NCBI GenBank assembly: GCA_020629055.1
Contig: JAHDEB010000004.1
Coordinates: forward strand, 19,436-83,435
Source: Chloroflexota bacterium
Lineage (GTDB): Bacteria > Chloroflexota > Anaerolineae > Promineifilales > Promineifilaceae
Length of the DNA: 64,000 bases
Reading direction: 5' to 3'
Of the stretch, positions 50,205 through 59,575 are shown in pieces; the stretch's first letter is position 1, and every line of letters begins with the position of its first letter. The translations under genes and the position numbers were made by a program. The notes beneath the pieces are model-generated. The model saw only the letters and a program-made list of their open reading frames with translations. It ran no database searches and was not told where the DNA came from.

Positions 50205-51674
50205 TTAAAATACGGGCTGCCACTCTTCCCCCCAAACCTGTTTCCAAAACCATGGTTTGTCAGAGTTGGATTTAACACGCCCACCTTGCCAGAGATCCCA
50301 TTTGGGGTCACCCCACAGGGAAAATTGCTGGTCAAGCATCGTTTGTAATTCTACAACCGTTTGAGCGTAGTGCATATCATCAATCAAGTTGATGCGTTCG
50401 GCCGGGTCATTTTCTAAATCAAAAAGTGCACTGGGTAACGGGTGGCGAGGATTCGCCCCATACCGTGACATATACAACCATTTATCGGTTCGCACCCCTC
50501 TCGTTTCTTCTTGCTCCATCAAAACAAGGTTTTCCCAATCCGTTGTTTGGTCGTCTTCTTGATCGTTTTCAATGATCGGCCTTAGGTCTTTTGCAATCGA
50601 TGGGGTCCCAGCGGTTCTATCAGCATCTGCCAGCCCCAATAAGGTGGGGAAAAGATCAATTTGGCTCACAAGTTGCTCGGCCGATCGGCCTGGTTGGATC
50701 TTGCCGGGCTGACGCATAATGATGGGAATATGGAAAGATGCTGCGTGTGTATTGGCTGGCCAAGTCGCCTGACCATGCCCCCAATAACCGTGCGCACCGG
50801 TCGAAAAGCCGTGATCCACCGTGTAAATCACCAGCGTCTCTTCAGCCAAGTTCTGCTGATCCAATGCATCTAACACTCTCCCCACTGAATCATCTACCAA
50901 AGTCATTTGAGAATAGTAGTTGCGCAGCGTTTCCAAATTATTCGGCATCCGCAGCAACGCAGAATAATCTAACCCATGCCCACTATTTTTGTGCTGGCTC
51001 ATCACCTTGGCGATCGCTTCTCTGGAAAGCGGTTCTCGTGGAGCGCTGTCCATCGGGCAATCATCATACATCTGCCCATACCGATGTTGCGCCTGCCCCC
51101 CAATACAGGGCCAATGACCATATGGCCCGTTAAAAGGTAAAAACAAAAAGAACGGCTGGTCGGCCGACTGCTGTTCTAAATAGTCAATCGCCTTATCCGT
51201 AAAAAAATCAACGCTGTGCCCGTCCGCACGGTATGTCTCCCCATTTTCGATGATCGTATTTCCCCAAAAATCAACCGTATGCCCGTGTGGAAAAGTGACC
51301 CAATGGTCAAAGTCATTTTTTACTTGCCGGGCATCCCCCAAATGATATTTGCCGATCAAAGCTGTTTTGTACCCATTCCGTTTAAGCAATTCTGGCATCG
51401 TCTGAAACTCTTCAATCGCGTTCCAACCGGCCGGAATTTTGTCTGGGGTCCGGTCATCGATCCATGTATGAATCCCGTGCTGCGACGGCATGAGCCCGGT
51501 CAACACACTGGCTCGGCAAGGAGAACACATCGCGTTTACACAATAGGCTTGGTTAAATTTCAACCCTTCAGCCGCCATCTGGTCAAGTCGCGGGGTTGAA
51601 ACTTCACTATTCCCGTAACAACCCAGCATACCGGCCGCGTGGTTGTCACTCATGATGAGGATGATATTGGTCAT
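50205..51674 (-). CDS. Type I sulfatase with a CSPCR active-site motif
   Basis: A 489-residue sulfatase. MSDNHAAGMLGCYGN holds metal ligands Asp10 and Asn11 (Asp-Asp is usual). C50-S-P-C-R54-ASVLTG is the formylglycine motif; Cys53 takes the place of the Ser or Ala usually found in C-x-P-S/A-R. TVDHGFSTGAHGYWGHGQ and GKYHLGD hold other active-site residues. There is no signal peptide. Choline-sulfatase or arylsulfatase-like function is possible; a choline-dehydrogenase-like GMC gene at 60263 and a SulP gene at 53429 offer weak context. It is next to a class III aminotransferase on the same strand. Confidence 0.87.
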   Translation of the reverse strand: MTNIILIMSDNHAAGMLGCYGNSEVSTPRLDQMAAEGLKFNQAYCVNAMCSPCRASVLTGLMPSQHGIHTWIDDRTPDKIPAGWNAIEEFQTMPELLKRNGYKTALIGKYHLGDARQVKNDFDHWVTFPHGHTVDFWGNTIIENGETYRADGHSVDFFTDKAIDYLEQQSADQPFFLFLPFNGPYGHWPCIGGQAQHRYGQMYDDCPMDSAPREPLSREAIAKVMSQHKNSGHGLDYSALLRMPNNLETLRNYYSQMTLVDDSVGRVLDALDQQNLAEETLVIYTVDHGFSTGAHGYWGHGQATWPANTHAASFHIPIIMRQPGKIQPGRSAEQLVSQIDLFPTLLGLADADRTAGTPSIAKDLRPIIENDQEDDQTTDWENLVLMEQEETRGVRTDKWLYMSRYGANPRHPLPSALFDLENDPAERINLIDDMHYAQTVVELQTMLDQQFSLWGDPKWDLWQGGRVKSNSDKPWFWKQVWGEEWQPVF

Positions 51675-51718
51675 AATTTTTGCGAGTCCTAAAGAAATTT
51701 ACGTTATAAACTCATGTT

Positions 51719-51808
51719 ACGCGCTCTAAACAAGAAAAGTCTAAATTACCTCTGGAATAAGTGCCTCACTTTTCGAAGACTTTTCTTGTTTTTGACGAGA
51801 AAGCGCGT
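51719..51808. repeat. Dispersed inverted repeat, family B, copy 2
   Basis: ACGCGCT (51719-51725) and AGCGCGT (51802-51808) are the ends; AAACAAGAAAAGTCT and AGACTTTTCTTGTTTT form the inner stem. Similarity to 22243-22329 continues outside the ends (CACCAGTTAT against CACCAATTAT), so the full unit may be about 120 bp. Confidence 0.87.
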
Positions 51809-51816
51809 CACACCAG

Positions 51817-53196
51817 TTATAAATTCAAAATCCGATTCGCTTCTCTTTCTCCAGACAAGTAGGCCCCATGAACCGTTGCAGGATAATTCGAGCTGGTTGC
51901 TTCACCTGCAAAGAACAGTCGGTCACCAATCGGTTCTGCCAAAATAGAGCGGGCGTCGGCCGGGGCACCGACTTGCGGGAAAGAGTAAGAGCCACCGGCG
52001 AAAGGATCTGCAATCCATCGAGTGATCTGCACCGACTGTGGATCAGGGCTTTCTTCACCGAACATAGAGCGCAAGACCGCCATCCCTTCAGCCACAATCT
52101 TTTCATCACTCCATCCTTCTAAATGGGTGCCAAAATCAGCGGCATTAAATGCCAACAAAATCGGTTTTTTAATATACGGATACAGGTTAAACCATTCCGA
52201 CCATTCGCCTCGATTATCGGCCAATCGAGAAAACCACTCGGGCCGTTTTTGCCAAAACGCTTCTTCAAATCGGAAATAAACCTTGTTCAAGACGCCAACC
52301 CCCAGTTGTTCGATAACAGCTTGCTTTTCTACAGGCAGGGGTGGGTCAAAACTGACGACATTTTGTTTCAGCACCCCAAGCGGCAAGGTGATGATGGCCC
52401 GGTCGGCCGTATAGCTTTTATCCCCTGCAATCACAGTCACGCTAGCTGCATCATGGCTAATCTGAGTCACCATTTCATTGAGCCGAATGTCCAGCCCTTG
52501 AGACAAATAGTTTGGAATCGCGCTATACCCCTCGGGGAAAATCACATCTTCTCCACCAAAACTAGCCCCATCTTCGATATTAAAACTCGACAACCGGCTG
52601 ACACTCCCAGACCACTCTTGCTCTAGCGAAGAATTAAGCACTAAATTCAGGTGGCGCAGCTCATCGGCCGTCAATGAATCGGTATCTAAATATCGATCAA
52701 CCGCCTCTTCGATTGAAATATCTTCGTCTAATTTCCATGCTTGCCGAATCGCTTTTTGTATTTCCTCTTCAACCATCTCGTATTTATTCCAAACACGATC
52801 TGGCTGAAGGGTTCCATCTGCCCCAAACAGAATCCCGTCATCGTAATCGGTTTCCAGCCTTGGGGCATCGATTTCGTCCGCCAGTTTCGTGATCGGGTTA
52901 CGGTTTATGCCGTGGATCCAAGATGCGCCCAAGTCCATCGGGGCATCAGGCCACTGCTCGCTGGTGTGAATTCGGCCGCCGATGCGATCGCGCCCCTCTA
53001 AAATCGTCACTTTGTGACCAGCCCCATGCAGCAGCTTTCCGGCCGCAAGTCCGGCCATACCAGCCCCTATAATTAAAATGTTTTCAGTTGAATCGGTCAT
53101 TGTGTTTTGACAACTTGGTAAAATCAACGCAGCGGCCGATGCCGCCGAAAGTTGAATGAATTTTCTTCGAGAGGATTGGTTTTTAGAAGTCGTCAT
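51817..53196 (-). CDS. Tat-exported flavin monoamine oxidase
   Basis: A 459-residue amine oxidase. Residues 9-16 are SRRKFIQL, a twin-arginine motif, with lipobox LPSC (Cys29). The FAD motif is IIGAGMAGLAAG from residue 42, then LEGRDRIGGRIHTS; GASWIHGINRNP and the C-terminal GDRLFFAGEATSSNYPATVHGAYLSGEREANRIL complete the FAD site. The family oxidises amines such as polyamines, putrescine, tyramine or tryptamine to aldehyde, ammonia and peroxide; being outside the membrane it would act on external amines. GGAGGTCAAAATAA is a strong ribosome site. It is divergent from the SulP gene. Confidence 0.9.
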   Translation of the reverse strand: MTTSKNQSSRRKFIQLSAASAAALILPSCQNTMTDSTENILIIGAGMAGLAAGKLLHGAGHKVTILEGRDRIGGRIHTSEQWPDAPMDLGASWIHGINRNPITKLADEIDAPRLETDYDDGILFGADGTLQPDRVWNKYEMVEEEIQKAIRQAWKLDEDISIEEAVDRYLDTDSLTADELRHLNLVLNSSLEQEWSGSVSRLSSFNIEDGASFGGEDVIFPEGYSAIPNYLSQGLDIRLNEMVTQISHDAASVTVIAGDKSYTADRAIITLPLGVLKQNVVSFDPPLPVEKQAVIEQLGVGVLNKVYFRFEEAFWQKRPEWFSRLADNRGEWSEWFNLYPYIKKPILLAFNAADFGTHLEGWSDEKIVAEGMAVLRSMFGEESPDPQSVQITRWIADPFAGGSYSFPQVGAPADARSILAEPIGDRLFFAGEATSSNYPATVHGAYLSGEREANRILNL

Positions 53197-53428
53197 TTAT
53201 TTTGACCTCCTATCTTGTCATTTATAATGGAAAACGACAAATCGACACCCACTATTTACCACCTTACGCAAGCATTTCTGACGGCTTTTTCGAAGAATGC
53301 CAAGTTAACTCCCTTTATAGGGGGTGCCAGATCTTAAAGATTTAGATATGCTTACGCACATCAATTGCAAATCGATACCAATTGATGGCATCTAATCTTA
53401 ATAGGGGCAGCCAAGAATAAGGAAAAAT

Positions 53429-55642
53429 ATGCTAGACATCGATGCGGGGAAAGTAGAAGATAATCAGGCTCAAAGTAAAATTGCCGCCATCGGGACCGCA
53501 GTCACAAACGGCGTTACGATTGGCCTGCTAGAAGTTTTGTGGTGGGTGTCTATGCTTGCACTCATTTTTGCCGGACCACTGTCTATTTATATCGGCCGAG
53601 CAGCGGTATTTATCGTTGCTGGCGGAATCGTCGCATCGACCATCATCGCATTTCGCTCATCTTGGCGCGGGTCTATCGGAATGCCTCAAGACGTACCGAC
53701 AGCGATTCTGGTGGTTGTTACGAGTCGAATAATCAGCACCGCGACAACGGGGCAATCTCTTGACGTGATGTTTGCGACCATCGTCGCCACAGTCGCCATT
53801 GCATCTATTGCCACTGGCGTTTTTATGTATTTTCTAGGGGTATTCAAACTGGGCAATCTTGTCCGCTTTTTACCCTTTCCCGTTATCGCAGGCTTTCTAG
53901 GTGGCACCGGCTGGTTGCTCGTCTTAGGTGGTTTAAGCAGTTCATTGGCCTCTGGCCGCACGGCCGATATTTTGCTGCCACAATCTATTCCATTTTGGAT
54001 CCCAACCATCGCCGTGGCTCTCTTAATCTATTTAATCGGACTCAAAATCGAAAGGCCGATTCTATTGCCCGCGCTGCTTGTCCTCGCAACCGGGATCTTT
54101 TTTGGTATCACGGTTGGCATCATGGGGCATTCATTAACAGAGCTAACGGAAGCAGGTTGGTTAGTCGGTGCACTACCGGCCGATTTACAACCACAACTGC
54201 CTAGCCTGGCAGAATTTAGAACAATTAATTGGGGCATGATCTTGGCCCAAGCAGGCAGTATCGCTGTTTTAGTTGTCGCCTCTTCCATCGCCATGTTGCT
54301 AAATAACAGCGGATTTGAACTGGCCCTTCATGCCGATCTTGACCCCAACAAAGATCTTCGAGCGCACGGCTTAGCCAATATTTTTGCAGGGTTGGTCGGG
54401 GGCTGGCCAACTTACATTACGCCAGCTTGGTCATCTATCAATTCAAAAGACAAGCGGCAGCATCCCCTAACCGGGTTCATTGCCCCACTTATTTCTGGTA
54501 TCTTACTGTGGTTTGCAACCGGATGGTTCGCATACTTACCACGATTTATCGTCGGGGTCTCGGTTGCCTATTTGGGCATCATCTTTTTAATCGAGTGGGT
54601 TGTAGAACCAGCCAAACGCTTGCCCCGCCTTGAATATGGCATCTTGCTCATCATTTTGCTGATCATCGCAATCTTTGGTCTTCTAGAAGGGGTTGCCGCA
54701 GGCCTTTTCCTCGCCGTGGTCTTGTTTGTGGTCAGCTACAGTCGCATTGAAGTCGTGCGTTATGTTATGTCTGGTTTGCATCAACAAAGTCGAGTTACCC
54801 GGGTTGCAGATCACCGCAACTTTCTTCGTACCGTTGGCGATGAAATTCAAATTTTACAACTGCAAGGGTATATCTTTTTCGGCTCGGCCAATCGTTTGCT
54901 CGAGAATGTGCGCGAAATTGTTGCCGAACAGGAACTCAGCTATTTGCTGCTAGACTTTGAGCGGGTTTCAGGGATCGATTCCACCGCGTTACTCAGCTTT
55001 TCGAAAATGCAAAAGCTTTTAGAACGGCAAAATACCGCGCTTATGCTGACCAGTGTTTCGACCGAAGCCCAAGAAATGATTGAGCAAGAAATTCCACTAG
55101 AGCTAACCACGAACTTAACGCTACATAAATCGTTGGATGCCGCATTACAAACGGCCGAAGATCAACAGCTCATCAACCACGGTTTTGATCCGGCAACGCC
55201 CGTGCCTTCTTTTGAGGAGCAGATCTCAAAAATCTTGCCAGATGCTAAAAACATCCCACAACTGCTAGAGCTCCTTGAAGTCCAAGAGTTAGAACATGGC
55301 CATTATTTAATGCATGCTGGGGATGAAGCGAATGATATGTTCTTTGTTAAAGAAGGGGGGTTAACCGCTCAGCTTGAACGGGAAGATGGCAGTGTGGTCC
55401 GGCTAGAAAGTATGAGCATGGGACGCTCTGTTGGGGAGCTCGGCTTTTACTTGAACCAAAAACGTACGGCGGCCGTAGTCAGCAGTGGCCCCTCAGTCGT
55501 CTATCGGCTCACAAAAGACAATCTGGCCAAAATTGAGCAAGATCATCCAGATGTTGCCTCGACCATTCACCGCTTGATTGTGAATCTGCTTTCTGACCGG
55601 GTGACCCATTTGGTTGGGGTTGTAGACGTCTTGCACCAGTAA
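53429..55642 (+). CDS. SulP family anion transporter with STAS and cyclic-nucleotide-binding-like domains
   Basis: A 737-residue membrane protein. Residues about 20-440 hold 10-12 hydrophobic segments of the SulP fold (VRFLPFPVIAGFLGGTGWLL, GLVGGWPTYITPAWSSIN). Residues about 450-560 are a STAS domain, with LLLDFERVSGIDSTALLSF near 508 carrying the conserved Asp-Ser switch region. Residues about 600-735 are a Crp-like cNMP-binding domain (YLMHAGDEANDMFFVKEGGLTA, GRSVGELGFYLNQKRTAAVV). SulP proteins carry sulfate, bicarbonate or dicarboxylates; the added cNMP domain suggests allosteric control. It lies 11 bp before tatD. TAAGGAAAAAT precedes the ATG. Confidence 0.88.
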   Translation: MLDIDAGKVEDNQAQSKIAAIGTAVTNGVTIGLLEVLWWVSMLALIFAGPLSIYIGRAAVFIVAGGIVASTIIAFRSSWRGSIGMPQDVPTAILVVVTSRIISTATTGQSLDVMFATIVATVAIASIATGVFMYFLGVFKLGNLVRFLPFPVIAGFLGGTGWLLVLGGLSSSLASGRTADILLPQSIPFWIPTIAVALLIYLIGLKIERPILLPALLVLATGIFFGITVGIMGHSLTELTEAGWLVGALPADLQPQLPSLAEFRTINWGMILAQAGSIAVLVVASSIAMLLNNSGFELALHADLDPNKDLRAHGLANIFAGLVGGWPTYITPAWSSINSKDKRQHPLTGFIAPLISGILLWFATGWFAYLPRFIVGVSVAYLGIIFLIEWVVEPAKRLPRLEYGILLIILLIIAIFGLLEGVAAGLFLAVVLFVVSYSRIEVVRYVMSGLHQQSRVTRVADHRNFLRTVGDEIQILQLQGYIFFGSANRLLENVREIVAEQELSYLLLDFERVSGIDSTALLSFSKMQKLLERQNTALMLTSVSTEAQEMIEQEIPLELTTNLTLHKSLDAALQTAEDQQLINHGFDPATPVPSFEEQISKILPDAKNIPQLLELLEVQELEHGHYLMHAGDEANDMFFVKEGGLTAQLEREDGSVVRLESMSMGRSVGELGFYLNQKRTAAVVSSGPSVVYRLTKDNLAKIEQDHPDVASTIHRLIVNLLSDRVTHLVGVVDVLHQ

Positions 55643-55653
55643 ATGCTCGGCCG

Positions 55654-56394
55654 ATGTATGTTGATGCGCACACTCATCTAGATCATTATTCGGCCGATGA
55701 GATTAAAGAGGTTTTAGCCCAGATCGCCCACATGCCGTGCAAGACGTGGGCGGTGTCAATGGATTTAGAATCTTGGGAAACGACACAGAGATTGACGAAA
55801 GGGGAGCCGAACATTCTGCCGACATTCGGCATTCATCCGTGGAACGCTCACACCTACGCCCATCGTCTCGATGAGTTAGATCAGGCAACGGCCGAATCTG
55901 ACCATATTGGTGAGATCGGTTTAGACTTTTATTGGGTTAAAGAAAAAGAACGTTGGCCTAAACAAGAGGTGGTGCTAGATTATTTTTTAAAGCGGGCGGC
56001 CGAGCAAAACAAAATTGTGAACCTACATACAAAAGGGGCGGAAGAGCTAATCCTAGCAAAACTGCAACAACATAAGATTCAAAGGGCCATTATCCATTGG
56101 TATTCGGGGGATATCACCACATTTGATGCGCTAGTTAGTTATGGCTGCTATTTCACATTTGGTGTTGAACTGCAGTCAAACGAGCTTATTCAAGCCTGTG
56201 CGAAACGCTGTCCGGCCGATCGGCTATTAACTGAAACGGATGGACCAGGCGGCCTTGAATGGCTAACGGGTGAACGTGCGTTCCCAAAACATATTTCAAA
56301 CGTTGTTGATTTGATTGGGGCTTTGCGAGGGCGTCGGTCTGTAGAAATACGTCAAGTTTTGTGCGGAAATTTTTCAACCCTCACCGACGATTGA
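55654..56394 (+). CDS. TatD family metal-dependent hydrolase
   Basis: A 246-residue TIM-barrel hydrolase. HTH at residues 6-8 (VDAHTHLD) provides the first metal pair, GEIGLDFYW the bridging Glu, NLHTKGAEELI the next His, IIHWYSGD the following one, and LLTETDGPGG the final Asp. The family includes DNases and proofreading 3'-5' exonucleases. It follows the SulP gene by 11 bp and may be co-transcribed, though no functional link is obvious. Confidence 0.85.
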   Translation: MYVDAHTHLDHYSADEIKEVLAQIAHMPCKTWAVSMDLESWETTQRLTKGEPNILPTFGIHPWNAHTYAHRLDELDQATAESDHIGEIGLDFYWVKEKERWPKQEVVLDYFLKRAAEQNKIVNLHTKGAEELILAKLQQHKIQRAIIHWYSGDITTFDALVSYGCYFTFGVELQSNELIQACAKRCPADRLLTETDGPGGLEWLTGERAFPKHISNVVDLIGALRGRRSVEIRQVLCGNFSTLTDD

Positions 56395-56570
56395 TGCTGA
56401 TATCGTTGATTTAGATCAGTCAGCATGACGAGTATTTATGCGAGCTTTTTAAAGCTAGATGGCTAAAGCTTTCCCTCATTTGGGTTTCAGCTAAAATCTG
56501 AAAATCTTATGCGGCTAAATCTGCTAATTCAGATTTATTCTCTTAACAGAGGGGATCAACCCTCGGGAAA

Positions 56571-57884
56571 ATGATAATGACTACGACCCAATCGATTCTA
56601 GAAAAACAACAAAAACATTTGTGGCCCAACCACCTACTCTATTACAATGACGCCCCCCTCCCCCTTGCGAAAGGGGATGGCATGTATGTGTGGGACAGCG
56701 ACGGCAATAAATACCTCGATTTTTTTGCCGGAATTTTGACAACCAGCGTGGGACACAACAACGCAAAAGTCAATCAGTACATGAAAGATCAGATTGATCA
56801 ACTGTTGCATACATCCACCCTTTACCCCAATGCGGCCCATGTCAACCTAGCCGAGAGCATGGCGGAAATCACCCCAGAAGGATTAGACACCTTTTACTTT
56901 GGTGCCAGCGGTACAGATGCAGATGAAACGGCGGTTATCATGGCCCAAGTCTACACTGGCAATACAGAGGTGATCGCCCTGCGTCACGGTTATAGCGGCA
57001 AATCGCAAATGGCGATGTCGTTGACGGGGCAAGGGTCTTGGCGGATGGGTCCGGTGCATATCGGCTATATTCGCCATGCGATGACCCCCTATACCTATCG
57101 GAGTTTGGGTGATATTCCGGCCGACAAATACGCACAAGCCTGTCTTGATGATTTGGAAGATGTGATCGCCACAATGACCAGCGGCAAGCTCGCCTGCATG
57201 ATCATGGAACCGATTCAGGGTGTAGGCGGATTTATCACCTTGCCCCCAGCTTATTTAGAAGGGGCGGCCGAAATCGTACGAGCCCACGGCGGCTTGATCA
57301 TTATCGATGAGGTTCAAACAGGCTTCGGCCGGACAGGAACCCACTGGTGGGGTCACCAACATGCCAATATCACGCCAGACATTATGACGATGGCGAAAGG
57401 GATCGCCAACGGCATGCCACTTTCAGCCGTAGCCACCACCCAAGAGATCGCAGCTGCGGCCGTCGGCAAAGGGTTAACACTAAGCACATTCGGCGGCAAC
57501 CCGGTTTCATGCGCGGCCGCAATGGGCACCTTGGAAGAGATGAAACGTGAGTTCAACCCGCAGCGCTGTGCCGAGATGGGGGCTGTGCTCAAAACGGGTC
57601 TAGACGCACTCTATGAAAAATATCCGATCATCGGAGAAGTTCGCGGACGCGGCCTGATGCAGGGCATAGAGCTAGTCACCGATCGTGAGAGCAAAGAACC
57701 GGCCGCAATTTTGGCCAACGCTGTGCTCAACGAATGTAAAAAAGCGGGGATGTTGATCGGAAAAGGCGGTCTGTACGGCAATGCGCTCCGCATCGCCCCA
57801 CCGCTTATCGCCGATGAAAATCACATCGCAGAAGCGCTCGAAAAGCTCGATTACGCCTTTGGGCAAGCGATGGAATTGGCCTAG
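56571..57884 (+). CDS. Class III aminotransferase, AGXT2-like
   Basis: A 437-residue PLP enzyme. LLYYNDAPLPLAKGDGMYVWDSDGNKYLDFFAGI is the AGXT2-like opening, GASGTDADETAVIMA binds phosphate, LIIIDEVQTGFGRTGTHWWGHQ has the PLP Asp, and MTMAKGIANGMPLSAV the Schiff-base Lys. Relatives include alanine-glyoxylate aminotransferase 2, 5-aminovalerate/4-aminobutyrate and beta-aminoisobutyrate transaminases. ATG codons at 56571 and 56577 are both possible. A small GAGGG/CCCTC hairpin lies just upstream and a strong terminator follows. It differs clearly from the class III enzyme at 48719. Confidence 0.88.
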   Translation: MIMTTTQSILEKQQKHLWPNHLLYYNDAPLPLAKGDGMYVWDSDGNKYLDFFAGILTTSVGHNNAKVNQYMKDQIDQLLHTSTLYPNAAHVNLAESMAEITPEGLDTFYFGASGTDADETAVIMAQVYTGNTEVIALRHGYSGKSQMAMSLTGQGSWRMGPVHIGYIRHAMTPYTYRSLGDIPADKYAQACLDDLEDVIATMTSGKLACMIMEPIQGVGGFITLPPAYLEGAAEIVRAHGGLIIIDEVQTGFGRTGTHWWGHQHANITPDIMTMAKGIANGMPLSAVATTQEIAAAAVGKGLTLSTFGGNPVSCAAAMGTLEEMKREFNPQRCAEMGAVLKTGLDALYEKYPIIGEVRGRGLMQGIELVTDRESKEPAAILANAVLNECKKAGMLIGKGGLYGNALRIAPPLIADENHIAEALEKLDYAFGQAMELA

Positions 57885-57909
57885 ATCCTCATTTAATCAG
57901 CTATTCAAT

Positions 57910-57952
57910 AAAAAAAGCGCTCACCATTTAAAATTTGGTGAGCGCTTTTTTT
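57910..57952. terminator. Bidirectional intrinsic terminator
   Basis: AGCGCTCACCA (57916-57926) pairs with TGGTGAGCGCT, flanked by seven A on the left and seven T on the right. It separates the convergent aminotransferase and ACT-domain genes. Confidence 0.92.
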
Positions 57953-57971
57953 ATCAGGTCTCGACTTCGTT

Positions 57972-58505
57972 TTATTGAGAATAAACCGACACTTTGGTGT
58001 CTACATTCAGCTGATCCCCAACGTATTTCAAATCTTCTTGAACCGTCTCCAGATCCAATGCAGGGGGTGCCATCACCACGGCCGACATCGTAAATAAAAA
58101 TCCGCCACTCATCGGCGCAGGTTCCATACCGGTATCCATTGTTTCGATGCTAATTCCTTCCTCAGCCAAATGGTGGGTGATTTCATGAATAATGCCCTCA
58201 TGATCCGCCCCTCGAACCTGAATTTCAAACGAGGACCAGCCGGCAAATCGTTTCGAAAAGCCCCGTTTCGTCTCTCGGGTCACAATTTCATATTCCCTTT
58301 GCCGTAACCCTGTTACACCCTTTTGAAACTCCTCATAACGCTCGGCCGGGATCGAAACAAGCATTAACATTGCAAACTCACCTGCGAGCCTGGCCATCTT
58401 ACTAGAGTCAACATTTCCGCCAACACTTAAGACAAAACCTGTCACCTCTTCGACAATTCCCACCTTATCATTTCCAGTAACCGTCATCACCAAATTCATA
58501 CGCAT
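57972..58505 (-). CDS. Two-ACT-domain protein (GcvR-like)
   Basis: A 177-residue protein made of two ACT domains: MTVTGNDKVGIVEEVTGFVLSVGGNVDSSKM (residues 7-37) and VRGADHEGIIHEITHHLAEEGISIETMDTG (about 98-127). GcvR-type proteins bind glycine and control the glycine cleavage regulator; in other phyla similar proteins are free amino acid sensors. No DNA-binding domain is present, so it must act through a partner. AAGGTGAAGAG lies before the ATG; a second Met two codons in is also possible. Confidence 0.83.
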   Translation of the reverse strand: MRMNLVMTVTGNDKVGIVEEVTGFVLSVGGNVDSSKMARLAGEFAMLMLVSIPAERYEEFQKGVTGLRQREYEIVTRETKRGFSKRFAGWSSFEIQVRGADHEGIIHEITHHLAEEGISIETMDTGMEPAPMSGGFLFTMSAVVMAPPALDLETVQEDLKYVGDQLNVDTKVSVYSQ

Positions 58506-58683
58506 CTCTTCACCTTACCTTTGAACATTCTCTTTTAAATAGCAAACTCAACACTATTTTATCCACCAGCATCAATACGACATTGGTTATTCCAACCTAT
58601 AAACCAAGGTTGAATTCTCCTGAATCAAGTTCAATATGCGGTGTTTCTGGTGGGCGGGGCAAAAAATATAGATTTGCGAAAAA

Positions 58684-59481
58684 TTACACTGCCCCCTTTC
58701 GCCATGCAAAGTTAACGCCTAATGGAGGATTATTTTCTGTATGCTCTAAATCTGCACAGAAATTGCCAACGTTGTAAGCCAGTTCCTTGATATGCAGCAG
58801 TTGCAGCCGGTTATCGATTGCGGCCGTCAAAATATCGGCCATCGAATGTGGAAACGAATAGTTTTCTTTACCATCATATTTTTTGTACGAGAAATAGTCT
58901 AAGCCGTCGCTTTCAATAAATGGCTCTTTACGAAAATAAGAGCCGTCGATGTTAGACGGATTTCCTTCCTCGTACATGTTTAGGATCGGATGTAGCTCTT
59001 CAATCAGCAAGATCCCCCCATCCTTCAGTAAAGAGCTGCATATTCCCATAAACCGCGTGAGGTCAGGCATCCATCCCAACACCCCAACGGTGATCATGGC
59101 GATGTCAAAGCTCCCTTGGAAGACGTCAGGTAAATCGTAGATGTCTGAATGGAAAAATTCAATGTCGTCATGACCGGCCGCTTGCGCTAACCCGATCGCT
59201 TGGTCCACAAACGCCTTTGATCCATCGATGCCTAGGCAGCGGCCCGCCCCTTTTTTCTTCACCGAAAGCAGATCGATACCGTTGTTGCAGCAGACCTGAA
59301 CGACTGATTTGTTGGATACCTCAAACCGATTGACCAAAGAGTCAAAATCTCGGTTCAGATTATTGAAGTTTGGGTCAGCCACTTTCTCATGCAGTGCTGC
59401 GTTAATCGACGCGTGAATCGGTGCAGCTTCGTCCCAAGCTTCAAGGGTTCGTTTGGTATAAAAATCGGTGCTCTTCGACAT
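58684..59481 (-). CDS. Class I SAM-dependent methyltransferase
   Basis: A 265-residue methyltransferase. VVQVCCNNGIDLLSVKKKGAGRCLGIDGSKAFVDQA (about 60-95) is a variant SAM loop in which CCNNG replaces the usual GxGxG, a form seen in one methyltransferase subgroup. FDIAMITVGVLGWMPDL and DGGILLIEELHPILNMYEE follow. The substrate is unknown; the last-named segment with HPILNMY is common in this subgroup. CCAAGGAGATAAAC gives a strong ribosome site. It is divergent from the GGCT-fold gene. Confidence 0.84.
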   Translation of the reverse strand: MSKSTDFYTKRTLEAWDEAAPIHASINAALHEKVADPNFNNLNRDFDSLVNRFEVSNKSVVQVCCNNGIDLLSVKKKGAGRCLGIDGSKAFVDQAIGLAQAAGHDDIEFFHSDIYDLPDVFQGSFDIAMITVGVLGWMPDLTRFMGICSSLLKDGGILLIEELHPILNMYEEGNPSNIDGSYFRKEPFIESDGLDYFSYKKYDGKENYSFPHSMADILTAAIDNRLQLLHIKELAYNVGNFCADLEHTENNPPLGVNFAWRKGAV

Positions 59482-59575
59482 GTTTATCTCCTTGGCGGCC
59501 GTTCAATCGACCGGTTGAAACTATTATACCGTCAGCCTATTCGACAAATCAGACTCGGCACGTTTAAATTAATAA

